From the NCBI RefSeq assembly GCF_000725485.1, contig NZ_JOAG01000009.1, forward strand, positions 186,001 to 250,000: 64,000 nt of DNA, in the 5' to 3' direction. The position numbers were made by a program, and so were the translations under genes. A model generated the notes under the pieces. It did no database searches. It saw only the letters and a list, made by a program, of their open reading frames with translations, and had not been told where the DNA came from. Below, in pieces: positions 1-8,464 of the stretch (the stretch's first letter is position 1; each line of letters starts with the position of its first letter). The stretch comes from Nonomuraea candida. Lineage in GTDB: Bacteria > Actinomycetota > Actinomycetes > Streptosporangiales > Streptosporangiaceae.

Positions 1-1192
1 GCAGGCGCGAGCTGACCAGGTCGGCCAGCTCCTCCACCGGCACGGTCATGGAGGAGACGAACGCCGTCGACACGCCCCGGTTGCCGATGCCGGAGGCCGC
101 GGGCACCTCGCGCTCGACCGCCCGGTTGATGAAGTCGTCGGCGAAGGACTGCTCACCGCGGTCCTCCATGCCGCCGGCGGCCTCGCCCGCGCCGCTCGGC
201 CTGGTGCCGGCCAGCGAGACGATCAGCGAGGCGATCGAGCGGTGCAGGTCGTCGCGCTCGACGCCGGGCGGCATCGTGAACAGGAACCCGGTCTGCACGG
301 TGCCGGTGGCCAGGCGCACCTCGCCCCTGCCGGGGTAGCGCACGCCCAGCTCGCCGACGATGCCCTGCTCGTCCACCTGCGTGCCGGCGTGCGGCGCGTT
401 CTGGTCGTCGACCAGCCGGAACAGGTCGAGCAGGCTCGCGCCGGCGTTCAGCCTGGCCCGGCGGCCGCCGCCCATGCCCTCGGCGAAGGCCGACGGCATG
501 ACGACCAGCGGGTGGATCCGCGCCCTGATGTGGTTGCGGGCGAAGGCGTCGCCGATCAGGTGCAGGTAGTCGTAGAAGATGCCGCTGCCGGTGCCGCCCG
601 CCACCGAGAAGGCCACGAACACGTCGCAGGTGCGCCGCAGCCGGCCGCCGAGCGCGGCCAGCTCGCTGCCCGAGTTGGCGATCGCGCCGATGGCGTCCTC
701 GATGCCCTGCACCACCGGCCCCGGCCCGTGCCGCATGCGCTCGAACAGCGCCGCCCTGGCCACCGTCGGGAGCTGCCCCGCGCCCCGCATCAGCGGCGCG
801 ACCAGCGGCTCCTGCTCGCGCGGCGGCAGCCAGTCCTTGACGTGGTCGCCCAGCGTGGCCCGCAGGCTGCGGGCCACCTCCGGGTAGGAGTCGAACTTCG
901 GCACCACGTCGTGGATGAGGTGCGCGGTGCGGCCGGCCGCCGGCAGCTCCCGCTCGGTCGGCACCACGCGGCGGCGGGTGCGGTTCAGCTCCGCCTCGTT
1001 GAGGTCGACGTAGACGAACTGCAGGCAGGAGGGCAGCTCGTAGGGCTGGTAGTTCTGCCAGCTGAAGTTTCTGATCAGGTCCATTCCGTCGGGACCGCAC
1101 AGCTCGTCACGCAGCCGGCGTTCCAGCTCCACCCCGACCCGGCAGCCGGTGCCGCCGAGCCCCACGAACATCATCGGATCGAAGATCCTCAT
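1..1192 (-). CDS. tubulin-like GTPase family protein (3' end outside window)
   Basis: The reading frame opens at an ATG at 1192 and runs off the left edge, giving 397 codons without a stop. The N-terminus has a glycine-rich nucleotide loop (GLGGTG, residues 11-16). Residues 197-204 read VAGGTGSG, which matches the tubulin/FtsZ signature GGGTGSG. This fits the divergent bacterial Tubulin_2-type (PF13809) family rather than FtsZ, because the segments between the motifs are not FtsZ-like and there is no cell-division context. The start lies only 9 bases after the stop of the VWA gene, so the two are probably co-transcribed. GTP binding and polymerisation are inferred from the motifs. The C-terminal half is not visible and could carry other domains. 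Confidence 0.8.
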   Translation of the reverse strand, partial: MRIFDPMMFVGLGGTGCRVGVELERRLRDELCGPDGMDLIRNFSWQNYQPYELPSCLQFVYVDLNEAELNRTRRRVVPTERELPAAGRTAHLIHDVVPKFDSYPEVARSLRATLGDHVKDWLPPREQEPLVAPLMRGAGQLPTVARAALFERMRHGPGPVVQGIEDAIGAIANSGSELAALGGRLRRTCDVFVAFSVAGGTGSGIFYDYLHLIGDAFARNHIRARIHPLVVMPSAFAEGMGGGRRARLNAGASLLDLFRLVDDQNAPHAGTQVDEQGIVGELGVRYPGRGEVRLATGTVQTGFLFTMPPGVERDDLHRSIASLIVSLAGTRPSGAGEAAGGMEDRGEQSFADDFINRAVEREVPAASGIGNRGVSTAFVSSMTVPVEELADLVSSRL

Positions 1193-1201
1193 GTGCCCCC
1201 C

Positions 1202-3433
1202 TTACAACAGGTCGTCGCCTGGCATCGGTCGGTGGGTCCTGCTCTGGGACGGCTCGGGCGAGCCGTACACGGGCGGGCCGGCGTCCCCGCCGTCGCCGGC
1301 GCCCCTGGCGCGCCCGTCGTCCACGCCCAGCCACAGGCCGTTGGGCAGGGCGATCGGCCGGCCGGGGACGAGCGGGTCGAGCTCCCGCCCCTGCGGGTCG
1401 CGCACCAGCACGGTCCTGCCCTGGCCGCGGCGCACCGCGTAGCCGGTGCCGTACGTGCGCACCAGCAGGCCGTTGGCGACCTCGAAGGTGAACTCCGGCC
1501 CCTCGCCCAGCGGCGCCTGGAGCCGGCTGACATAGGGCTCGCCCGGCCGCTCGAACAGGTGCAGCGTCAGGTCGCTCGGGTCGGCCGCCCGCCGCCGCGC
1601 GCGCCGCCTGGCCAGCAGGAACGGCAGCGCCACCGCCACGACCGCGAGGACGATCACCAGGGCCTGCAGCGCCCGCTGCCACCACGGCGTCGGCGGCCGC
1701 ACGTCCACGTCGACGAACCCGTCGGCCACGAGCTGCCCGTCCGGGCCGAGCACCTGCACCGTGCCGCTGACCCGGCCCCCGGCCGCGCCGGCGGCGACAT
1801 GCAGCGTGAAGGCGTGCTCCGAGTGCCCCGCGGGCGCCTGGAGCTCCCCGGCCGACAGCCGCACGGTGGCGGGCGCGTCGAGAAGCCGCAGGGCGAGCCG
1901 GGCGGGCCCGGCGTCGCTGGTGACCGACACGGCCCCGGCGACCTCGCCGCCCGGCTCGACGGTGGCGCGCGCCAGCCGGACCTGGGCGCGCACCCGGTCG
2001 GCGGGCCCGGCGATCCTGGTCTCGTAGACGCGGGCGTCGCCGGCCATGCCCGTGCCGGTCACCCGGCCCAGGAAGGACAGCGCGCCGGTGGCGCCGGGCG
2101 GGACGGTGACGCGGCCGGAGAACTCGCCGTCGCCCCGCTCCCGGTCGGGCCCCTCGCCCGTGTCGCCCAGGGCGATCGGCAGCGGCGGGACGCCCTCGCC
2201 GGACAGCCCGGCGCTGAAGCGCAGGCCCTTCAGCTCGGCGGGGTCGCTGATCGTGCCGCTCCTGGTCTGCAGGCGCAGCCGCACGTCCACCTGCTCGCCG
2301 GGACGGGGGCGGGGGTTGCTCAGGGAGATCGAGGCCCGCAGCGCGCCCTGCCAGACGACGGTCGCGCTGACGTCCTGGCGGGCGACGCCCGGCGGGGACT
2401 CCAGCCGGATCCGCCACTGGCCGGGCACCGGGTTGCGGATGCGCAGCGACTCCACCGGCCCGGACTCGCCGGCGCCCTGGAAGGTGGAGCCGTGCTGCTC
2501 GCCCTGCTTGGGCACGGGCCTGCCCTCGGGGTCGAAGTAGCCGACCCGGATACGCCGGTCGCGCTTGACCACCACGATGGAGCCGTCGGTGGCCACGGCC
2601 GGGATGGTGACGTGTAAGTCGACGGTGGCGCCCGCGTCGAGCGAGTCGGTCACCGACTCGCCGATGCCGGCGCATCTGGCGTACGCGAAGGCCTCCAGCA
2701 GGGAGCGCTCCACGTCGGCCGAGCCGGCCACGACGCGGGCCCGCGGCCTGGCCGACTCCAGGGTGCCGCAGGGCTCCCGCCAGCCCCCGTCGGCGAACGC
2801 CTTCAGGCCGGCCTGGTCGGCGGAGCCGAAGCCCAGCGGCCAGATCTGCACGCGGCCCTCGCGGGCGTCGCCCAGGGTGCCGGCGATCTGCCTCCTGGCG
2901 TTGGCGTTGCGGTCGCGGGGGTCGGCGCCGTATTGAGGGCTGCGGGCGACGTCGAGCACGCCGTCGGTCAGCAGGAACACGATCTTCGCCCGCTGCTGGT
3001 CGTCGGGCTCGTTCATGATGTCGAGTGCCTGCTCCAGCGCGGCGGCGTGGTCGGTGTCGTTGCCCTCGTGGGCCTCGCGGCGGCGCAGCTTCTCCACGCA
3101 CCGGCTCAGCGACTCGCGGTCCTGCGCCGTCTCCACCCCGGTCAGCGGGCACACGATGTCCACGGCCGACTGGCCGGGCCCGTTGGAGCTGCCGAACCCC
3201 ACGACGGCCACCTGCGACCGCGGCGACAGCTCGCTGAGCGCGATGAGCTGGGCCGCGGCCCGCTCGCGGGAGACGTCCTGCCCCGACAGGCTGCCCGACT
3301 CGTCCACCAGGATGACGACGCGGACGGGCTTGACGTCGGACGGGGGAGCGGCGTGCGCGGCGGTCGGGACGAACACCACGGCAGTGGTCGTGATCAGCGC
3401 GAAGAGGGACCTGAAGGATGAAGTGACGCGCAC
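1202..3433 (-). CDS. membrane-anchored von Willebrand factor A (VWA) domain protein
   Basis: A 743-residue protein. Residues 1-28 form a signal peptide ending AAHA. A VWA domain follows directly, with an intact MIDAS motif D44-E-S46-G-S48, and is expected to bind a divalent cation and a protein ligand outside the membrane. The middle part (about 240-570) looks like repeated beta-sandwich modules. A single membrane helix lies near residues 585-607, followed by Arg-rich residues and a cytoplasmic tail of about 125 residues. The topology therefore links an external adhesion-like domain to a cytoplasmic tail. The tubulin-like gene 9 bases downstream is an obvious candidate for a cytoplasmic partner (inference). 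The function is unknown. Confidence 0.85.
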   Translation of the reverse strand: MRVTSSFRSLFALITTTAVVFVPTAAHAAPPSDVKPVRVVILVDESGSLSGQDVSRERAAAQLIALSELSPRSQVAVVGFGSSNGPGQSAVDIVCPLTGVETAQDRESLSRCVEKLRRREAHEGNDTDHAAALEQALDIMNEPDDQQRAKIVFLLTDGVLDVARSPQYGADPRDRNANARRQIAGTLGDAREGRVQIWPLGFGSADQAGLKAFADGGWREPCGTLESARPRARVVAGSADVERSLLEAFAYARCAGIGESVTDSLDAGATVDLHVTIPAVATDGSIVVVKRDRRIRVGYFDPEGRPVPKQGEQHGSTFQGAGESGPVESLRIRNPVPGQWRIRLESPPGVARQDVSATVVWQGALRASISLSNPRPRPGEQVDVRLRLQTRSGTISDPAELKGLRFSAGLSGEGVPPLPIALGDTGEGPDRERGDGEFSGRVTVPPGATGALSFLGRVTGTGMAGDARVYETRIAGPADRVRAQVRLARATVEPGGEVAGAVSVTSDAGPARLALRLLDAPATVRLSAGELQAPAGHSEHAFTLHVAAGAAGGRVSGTVQVLGPDGQLVADGFVDVDVRPPTPWWQRALQALVIVLAVVAVALPFLLARRRARRRAADPSDLTLHLFERPGEPYVSRLQAPLGEGPEFTFEVANGLLVRTYGTGYAVRRGQGRTVLVRDPQGRELDPLVPGRPIALPNGLWLGVDDGRARGAGDGGDAGPPVYGSPEPSQSRTHRPMPGDDLL

Positions 3434-3717
3434 ATTTCCTCACAGTTGCCGTTTTCTTATCCGCAGAACGGAGAGCGGCCCCGATAAGTTTCAGCGGCAG
3501 TTTGGGTAACGACGCCTGTCAGATTAAGCATGTCCGTAAAAGGAGGTACGTGCCCCGCATGCAGGGATCTTAAGGCGGGAGCTGGACGTTCGGATACCGG
3601 TCCTGTCAAATGCGCGGTAAATGTGGCATATTAACCGATATGACAGCCTTTTAGGCATGCGCGGGTTCGCGTCCCAAATGTGAGCCGCCCGCCCCCGGTG
3701 GGAAGGGCGCGGCCGGG
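3434..3717. other. intergenic region upstream of the VWA operon
   Basis: No convincing gene is seen. The DNA is clearly more AT-rich than its surroundings (runs such as ttaagcatgtccgtaaaagg and catattaaccgatatgac), as expected for a promoter region or foreign DNA. The promoter of the VWA/tubulin operon should lie here, but no unambiguous -35/-10 pair stands out. Confidence 0.4.
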
Positions 3718-4018
3718 TCAGAAGTCCGTGGCGTCGAGGCGGCCGTAGATGATCATGAGGACGGCCACGAGCGAGGTCCACCCCGTCTCGGCGGAGGTAT
3801 CAGCGGATCGCCGCACCGATCAGCTACGACACCGAGTACACGCCGGCCGTGGCCTTCACCCGCACGGCTCTGCTCATCTCCACCGTCGACGGGGCCCTGC
3901 GGGAGATCACCGTCGACCCGGCCGCCGCCACCGCCGCGATCTGCCGCCGGGACGGCGGTCAGGCCAAGCCCAGGCACACTGCGACTTCCTCATCCGCGCT
4001 TATCCCGAGCTCGGCCTG
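3718..4018. pseudogene. two gene remnants, one on each strand
   Basis: On the minus strand, 3718-3816 encodes a short peptide ending in a hydrophobic stretch (TSLVAVLMIIYGRLDATDF) that looks like the C-terminal helix of a membrane protein. It has only a weak GTG start and no ribosome site. On the plus strand, an open frame from 3759 to 4018 reads like ordinary protein (ISYDTEYTPAVAFTRTALL, then STVDGALREITVDP) but has no start codon. Both look like leftovers of rearranged genes. No family was recognised. Confidence 0.3.
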
Positions 4019-4188
4019 ACCACCATGGCGGCCTGGCGGGAGCTGCCGGCGGGTACCGGCTTCGCAGGCACGCCCGAGCTGTCTTCGCTGTTCCCCCAGA
4101 CGAGAGCCGACCCGGCGATCAGGCAGAAGATGGCCAGGACGCCGAACACCAGCTGTAACCAGCCAATCCCCGAGGTCAGGGTGTCCAA
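4000..4188 (-). CDS. possible small single-helix membrane protein (TTG start)
   Basis: A 62-codon frame with a TTG start. It has one clear hydrophobic segment (residues about 9-29, WLQLVFGVLAIFCLIAGSAL) followed by a short polar tail. No good ribosome binding site precedes the start. The frame is also open upstream of the TTG, so this could be the end of a decayed gene. No homologue recognised. Confidence 0.3.
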   Translation of the reverse strand: MDTLTSGIGWLQLVFGVLAIFCLIAGSALVWGNSEDSSGVPAKPVPAGSSRQAAMVVRPSSG

Positions 4189-4281
4189 CAGCGTCTCGGA
4201 CAGGCTTGGAGAAGTCGTCCGCCCGCCCCCGCGCGCATCCCGGCCTGGGCGCAGGCCGGAACGCGGCGGGGAGCGCGCGGG

Positions 4282-4728
4282 CTACTTGTAGTTCTGCACC
4301 CAGTACTCGACGGTGTGCTTCTTGTCGAGGTTGAAGGACGCGTAGTACTCCGGGTGCCCGGCGTTGTGGATGCGGACGATGCCGTACCTGCCGTTGCAGG
4401 CCCACCTGCCGGACTTGGCGACCTTGTTGCCGGCCCCGTAACGGCGCACGTAGTGGAGTCTGACCACGATGTGCGAGTCGTTGCCCCAGCAGCGTGCCTT
4501 GACCTGCATCACGCGGACACCCGCGAGCCGCTTCCAGGGCGAGGTGCCGATGTATCCCTTGCGCGGGCCCACCGCCTCGTGCCGCTGAGTGGACCACTGG
4601 GCCATCGCCGCCGCGCCCGCCTGGCCGGAGACCTCGCTGTGCGCCGGGGCCGCGCCGGCCGGTCCGGCCGCCGCCAGGGTCAGACCGGTGGTGAGGGTGA
4701 GTGCGAGTGGGATGTTTGCGAGCCGCAT
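4282..4728 (-). CDS. secreted protein of unknown function
   Basis: Predicted 148 residues from an ATG at 4728; a longer upstream frame exists but lacks protein-like sequence. Residues 1-26 form a classical signal peptide (MRLANIPLALTLTTGLTLAA, ending AGAA). The mature part is basic and aromatic (Trp, Tyr, Arg-rich) with two cysteines (in ARCWGN and WACNGR) that could form a disulfide. The compact, basic, disulfide-bonded design resembles small extracellular proteins common in actinomycetes, but no family was recognised. A ggaaagg-type ribosome site precedes the start. Confidence 0.7.
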   Translation of the reverse strand: MRLANIPLALTLTTGLTLAAAGPAGAAPAHSEVSGQAGAAAMAQWSTQRHEAVGPRKGYIGTSPWKRLAGVRVMQVKARCWGNDSHIVVRLHYVRRYGAGNKVAKSGRWACNGRYGIVRIHNAGHPEYYASFNLDKKHTVEYWVQNYK

Positions 4729-5158
4729 GGGCGCCTGCCTTTCCTGATGGGCCGGGGATGGCGCGGGTGGCTTGACTGCGGCTGTGCCGCTCACCCGATA
4801 CTCCGACTTCCGCGGGACGCGGCCCCCGTGATCCGCGTGCCCGTCGGAGCCCTGCGCCACCAGGATTCGGGACGGCGGAGTTGTTCGGCAGCCCTCGCCG
4901 GGCAGGCAAACAATGCTTTTCCGGAGAGCGGTAGGGTTGCGGCACCGTGAGACTGGCCCGCGCCACGCACGGCCATCCCGCCGCGCCCGTCCGCATGCTG
5001 CGCCGTACGGACACGTCGATGTTGGCGATACTGTCCCTGCTCCCACACTCGGGGCAGACGACGGAGTCTCCAACGTGGCGTTGGAGGAACTGGTCCGCGC
5101 TCGATCCTCGCCACCGGCCATCGAGCAGGTGGGCCGGTGATGCTTTCTCCGCTCCCGA
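4729..5158. other. gene-poor region with a possible zinc-ribbon remnant
   Basis: No intact gene with start, ribosome site and sensible protein was found. On the minus strand around 5000-5130 a frame without a start encodes DSVVCPECGSRDSIANID, which looks like half of a zinc ribbon and is probably a gene remnant. The stretch just above 4728 should carry the promoter of the secreted-protein gene. Confidence 0.35.
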
Positions 5159-5740
5159 CTACGCAGGCTCGCCGTACTCGGCGACGTAGGCCGCGTAGTT
5201 CTCCGCAATGACGGCCCGACCGGCCTCAGCGGTGAGGGGCTCGATCGCGGAGACGACCGGCACCTGGCGCCCTTCGACGGTGACCGTCATCAGGCCGATC
5301 CGGCGGACCAGCTCGGCGACGACGCTGGGAGCCGACTCCACCAGCTGCTTGCCGTCCCGCGACGAGAACCGCGGCGCCCGGCCGAGACCGGTAAGGCGGA
5401 CCACCGTCGCCAGGTTGTAGTAGCCCAGCGCCGGGTTCTCCGTCAGCAGCAGGTAGACCCGTTCGGTGTCACCGCCGGCCAGGCCGGTGCACGGCTTGAT
5501 CGGTCCGTCCGTGTCGCGGGCCACCACCTCGTAGACCCCGCACTCGGTGCAGCGGAACAGGTCGGTCCGGGCTCGTACTCGAACTCATGGCCGCCGAACC
5601 GGTCATCCCGGCCGAGCCCGTCCCGCGTCGGGGCCTGCGCGGCCATCTCGGCTTTCACGTGGCGGGCGGCGACACTGTACGGCTCGCCGGTAGCGTCCAT
5701 CCGCGCGCGGATCTTGGACTTCAGCCCGGAGTTCTTCACC
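5159..5740 (-). pseudogene. zinc-ribbon-containing protein gene split by a one-base frameshift
   Basis: An ATG at 5740 with a gaaggga ribosome site opens a frame beginning MVKNSGLKSKIRARMDATGE, a typical helical N-terminus. Near 5566 the frame turns into nonsense, while the next frame continues with coding-quality sequence (DLFRCTECGVYEVVARD, then the part ending AAYVAEYGEPA at 5159). Restoring one base in the proline/aspartate codons at about 5566 gives a single protein of about 193 residues with a CxxC knuckle. This is either a real pseudogene in the decaying tract or a one-base sequence error. The function is unknown. Confidence 0.6.
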
Positions 5741-6039
5741 ATGGTCAGGTCCCTTCGGCCGGGGTGCCCACGCCACCCCGCCAGAGTCACCAGACCAGCG
5801 GAGTGTCCTTGCCTCGCGCGATCCTCACAGGACCTTGTCCTCTTCGCCGGGCTGCGTGGGAGCCGGGCTCGGAAGCGGGCCGGCGCGTCGGCCGCTGGTC
5901 CCACGGTAACCGCGTGCGGCGGGCTTCGCCTTGAGGAACGGCCTGCGCCACGATCAACGCGGCGTGGAGCACGTCCGATTCGAATTCCACGGTGAGACCC
6001 AGCGTCTTGGCGACGTCCCAGGAGTGCACGACCTGGACG
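5741..6039. other. no intact gene; possible remnant on the minus strand
   Basis: No supported gene. On the minus strand a stretch around 5940-6050 reads SWDVAKTLGLTVEFESD and may be old coding sequence. On the plus strand, sequence leading into the Tn3 transposase remnant begins near 6040. Confidence 0.3.
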
Positions 6040-6858
6040 CCATCCACCGTCTGGACGCCGCCGAGCAGCCCGAGGTGGTGGTGACCGGCACGGACAGCTA
6101 CAGCGACCTGGTGTACGGCATGTTCGCGATGTGCGGGTATCAGTTCGCGCCCCGGCACGCCGACATCTCCGACACCCAGCTGTGGTGGATCGACACGGCC
6201 ATGCTGGAGGGTGGCCTGACCACCGGGACGCGCGCCACCAACGGCTGGGGCGACTCAACAGCCCGGGGCTGCGCCGCGTGTCGATTCCCGCGATCGTGCA
6301 GCACTGGGACGATATGGCCCGGGTGGCCGGGTCGCTGTCGACCAACCAGGTCCGCGCCTACGACCTGATCAAGATGATGACCGCCGACGGCCGGCTGACC
6401 GGCCTGGGCAACGCCTTCGCCCACTACGGCCGCATCTTCAAGTCGCTCCACCTGCTGCAGGTGCTGCATGTGGAGGACTATCGCAGAATGATCGGGGCGC
6501 ACTGAATGTGGGCGAGTCCCGTCACACGCCGGCCCGGCGAGTGTTCTTCGGCAACCTGGGCCGGTTGGTGCGCGGCCATGAACGCGGCATGGAGGACCAG
6601 GTAGGAGCCTTGGGGCTGGGGATCAATGCGATCGTCTGGTGGAATTCGCTGTATATCGACGCGGCCGTGAAGCGCCTGGAGGCCGGCGAACTGGGCATCA
6701 AGGGCGGCGAGGTAACGCCAGAGATCCGCGCCCGCCTATCATCTCTGCTGTTCGAGCACATCAACTTCCACGGGTTCTACCCGTTCAATCGCCCTGAGCT
6801 GAGCGGCGGGCTGCGCGAGCTGCATGATCCGAACGCCGGCTCCGATGAGGAGGAGTGA
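6040..6858 (+). pseudogene. decayed Tn3-family transposase (C-terminal part)
   Basis: Three consecutive pieces in three different frames together reproduce the C-terminal DDE domain of Tn3-family transposases. Piece 1 (about 6040-6250) contains VTGTDSYSDLVYGMFAMCGY and FAPRHADISD. Piece 2 (about 6255-6505) contains VQHWDDMARVAGSL and GRIFKSLHLLQVLH. Piece 3 (about 6505-6858) contains FFGNLGRL, GMEDQVGALGLGINAIVWWN and FEHINFHGFYPF. Two or more frameshifts and the missing N-terminal two thirds make this a dead copy. It explains the accessory character of the region and may be related to the resolvase remnant at 14930-15214. Confidence 0.85.
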
Positions 6859-7048
6859 GGCCGATGGATGATGAGCCGCCAAATCGCGCCTGAAGTGGGG
6901 GTTTCGACAGTGTGCTTCCGGGGCCGAGTGTCGTGATGGAGGAGCGATCGGAGGCTGCTTGAGCGGGGGATGAACCGTCCGGACCGGCCACGGTGATCCG
7001 TACTCCGGCGTTCAGATGCCGGTTTTCTCAGAGCTCAGCGCGATAGGC

Positions 7049-7085
7049 GCTCGTCTGCTCGCCGAGTCGGAGCGAGCAGACGAGC
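7049..7085 (-). terminator. strong hairpin after the SDR operon
   Basis: A perfect 13-base inverted repeat (gctcgtctgctcg / cgagcagacgagc) separated by 11 bases, with further pairing possible inside the loop. It lies 25 bases after the stop of the last gene of the leftward 10592-7110 operon. It has no T-tract, which is normal for actinomycete terminators. Confidence 0.65.
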
Positions 7086-7109
7086 ATGGGGCCGCTCGGT
7101 GGCGTGGGT

Positions 7110-7880
7110 CTACATGGTCGTCCCGCCTGAGACGTCGAGCCGGTGCCCGGTGATGTAGCGGCTGTCGTCGGAGGCCAGGAAGGCGACGGTGTCGGCCACG
7201 TCCTGTGGCGTGCCGAGCCGGCCGAGGGGCGTCTGTGACGACAGCCAGGCCAGGGCCTCGCCGACCAGGCGTCCTTGGTGCATGTCGGTGTCGATGACGC
7301 CGGGGGCGACGAGGTTGACGGTGATGCCGCGCGGCCCGAGCTGCTTGGCCAGGGCGACGGTCATGACGTCGAGTGCGGCCTTGGACATGGCGTAGTCGAT
7401 CGCCCTGGGCATGGCCGCCCCGCGGGTCAGCATGGTGCCCACGGTGATGATCCGCCCGCCGTCGCGCAGCCGTGGCAGGGCTTGCTGGGTGATGAGGAAC
7501 GGGGCGGTGGTGTTGACCGCGAACAGGTGCTCAAGGCCCTCCCGGGTGACGCCGTCGATCTCGCTCTGGCCGCCGAGGATGCCCGCGTTGTTGACCAGGA
7601 TGTCCAGCCCGTCGGCGTGTGCGTCGAAGGCGGTCCACAGGGCTTCGGCGTCGCCGGGCGCGCCCAGCTCGGCCTGGACGGCGAAGGCGCGCCCACCGGC
7701 CGCTTCGATGGCGGCGACGGTGTCCTTGGCGGCGGCGTGGTTGCCGCCGTAGTGCACGGCGACCCGGGCGCCTTCGCGGGCCAGCCGGGTGGCGATCGCG
7801 CGGCCGATGCCCCGGCTCGCGCCGGTCACCAGCGCCGTCTTGCCGGTCAATGTCGTCATGATCATGCCTTTCTGCTTCAT
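7110..7880 (-). CDS. short-chain dehydrogenase/reductase (SDR)
   Basis: A 256-residue classical SDR. It has the Rossmann cofactor motif TGASRGIG (residues 19-26), NNAG, and the YxxxK pair in DYAMSKAAL. The C-terminus GHRLDVSGGTTM is typical of the family. The usual catalytic Ser of the 'ISS' strand is replaced (IITVGTMLT), so a Thr may take its role. The first ATG overlaps the stop of the FMN-reductase gene (ATGA), which suggests coupled translation; a start at 7859 is also possible. Last gene of a four-gene operon under the TetR at 10679. NADPH-dependent reduction of a carbonyl is likely; the substrate is unknown. Confidence 0.85.
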   Translation of the reverse strand: MKQKGMIMTTLTGKTALVTGASRGIGRAIATRLAREGARVAVHYGGNHAAAKDTVAAIEAAGGRAFAVQAELGAPGDAEALWTAFDAHADGLDILVNNAGILGGQSEIDGVTREGLEHLFAVNTTAPFLITQQALPRLRDGGRIITVGTMLTRGAAMPRAIDYAMSKAALDVMTVALAKQLGPRGITVNLVAPGVIDTDMHQGRLVGEALAWLSSQTPLGRLGTPQDVADTVAFLASDDSRYITGHRLDVSGGTTM

Positions 7881-8464
7881 GCGGTGTAGGGGGTGATGGC
7901 CTTGGCGTCACGCAGGATGCGCGCCCACCAGGTCACCTGGTCCAGCAGGGTCTTGGCGGCCGCGGCCGGGCCGACCGGGTCCTTCGGTTGTCCGTCGCCG
8001 TCGAAGCACTCCCAGGCGCCGTGGAAGCTGACGGTGTCGCGGGTGGTGACGGCGTGCAGCTCGGAGAAGACGGCACGCAGGTGCTCCACCGCGCGCAGAC
8101 CTCCGGAGATGCCGCCATAGGAGACGAACGCCACCGGTTTGGCGTGGAACTGCTGGTTGTGCCAGTCGATGACGTTCTTCAGGCCGGCCGGGTAGCTGTG
8201 GTTGTACTCGGGCGTCACCACCACGAACGCGTCGGCGGCCGTCAGCCGCGGGGTCAGCCCGCCCAGGGCCTCCAGCACCGGCGCGGGCGCGGACATCGAC
8301 GGGGCCGCCCCGCCGATCGGCACCTCGGCCAGGTCGATCACGTCGACGTCGAGGTCCGGGCGGGACGTGGCCAGGCCGGCGAACCAGCCGGCCACGGTCG
8401 GGCCGAAGCGGCCGTCGCGGACGCTGCCGACAATGACGGCCAGCCTCAGCGGGTCAGTGATCAC
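7877..8464 (-). CDS. NADPH-dependent FMN reductase
   Basis: A 195-residue flavodoxin-like protein. The N-terminal phosphate-binding loop GSVRDGRFG binds FMN, and the segment PEYNHSYPAGLKNVIDW is the hallmark of the NADPH:FMN/quinone reductase family (PF03358). It overlaps the DsbA-like gene upstream by 11 bases and the SDR gene downstream by 4, so it is firmly inside the operon. Known members reduce FMN, quinones or azo compounds. Together with the efflux pump this suggests a response to redox-active or electrophilic compounds (inference). Confidence 0.88.
   Translation of the reverse strand: MITDPLRLAVIVGSVRDGRFGPTVAGWFAGLATSRPDLDVDVIDLAEVPIGGAAPSMSAPAPVLEALGGLTPRLTAADAFVVVTPEYNHSYPAGLKNVIDWHNQQFHAKPVAFVSYGGISGGLRAVEHLRAVFSELHAVTTRDTVSFHGAWECFDGDGQPKDPVGPAAAAKTLLDQVTWWARILRDAKAITPYTA

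Noticed and set aside
7..340. CRISPR, tRNA or rRNA anywhere in the window
   Set aside because: No regularly spaced 25-40 base repeats with unique spacers, no tRNA cloverleaf with CCA-like ends and no rRNA core sequences were recognised; the tandem arrays found are short contiguous minisatellites.
153..1100. Minus-strand 315-codon frame in the tubulin region
   Set aside because: Arg/Ala-rich nonsense; the overlapping frame that runs off the left edge carries the tubulin motifs.
242..2617. Very long plus-strand open frame (791 codons)
   Set aside because: Antisense to the tubulin-like and VWA genes. Its product is His/Arg/Pro-rich without domains, a typical shadow in GC-rich DNA.
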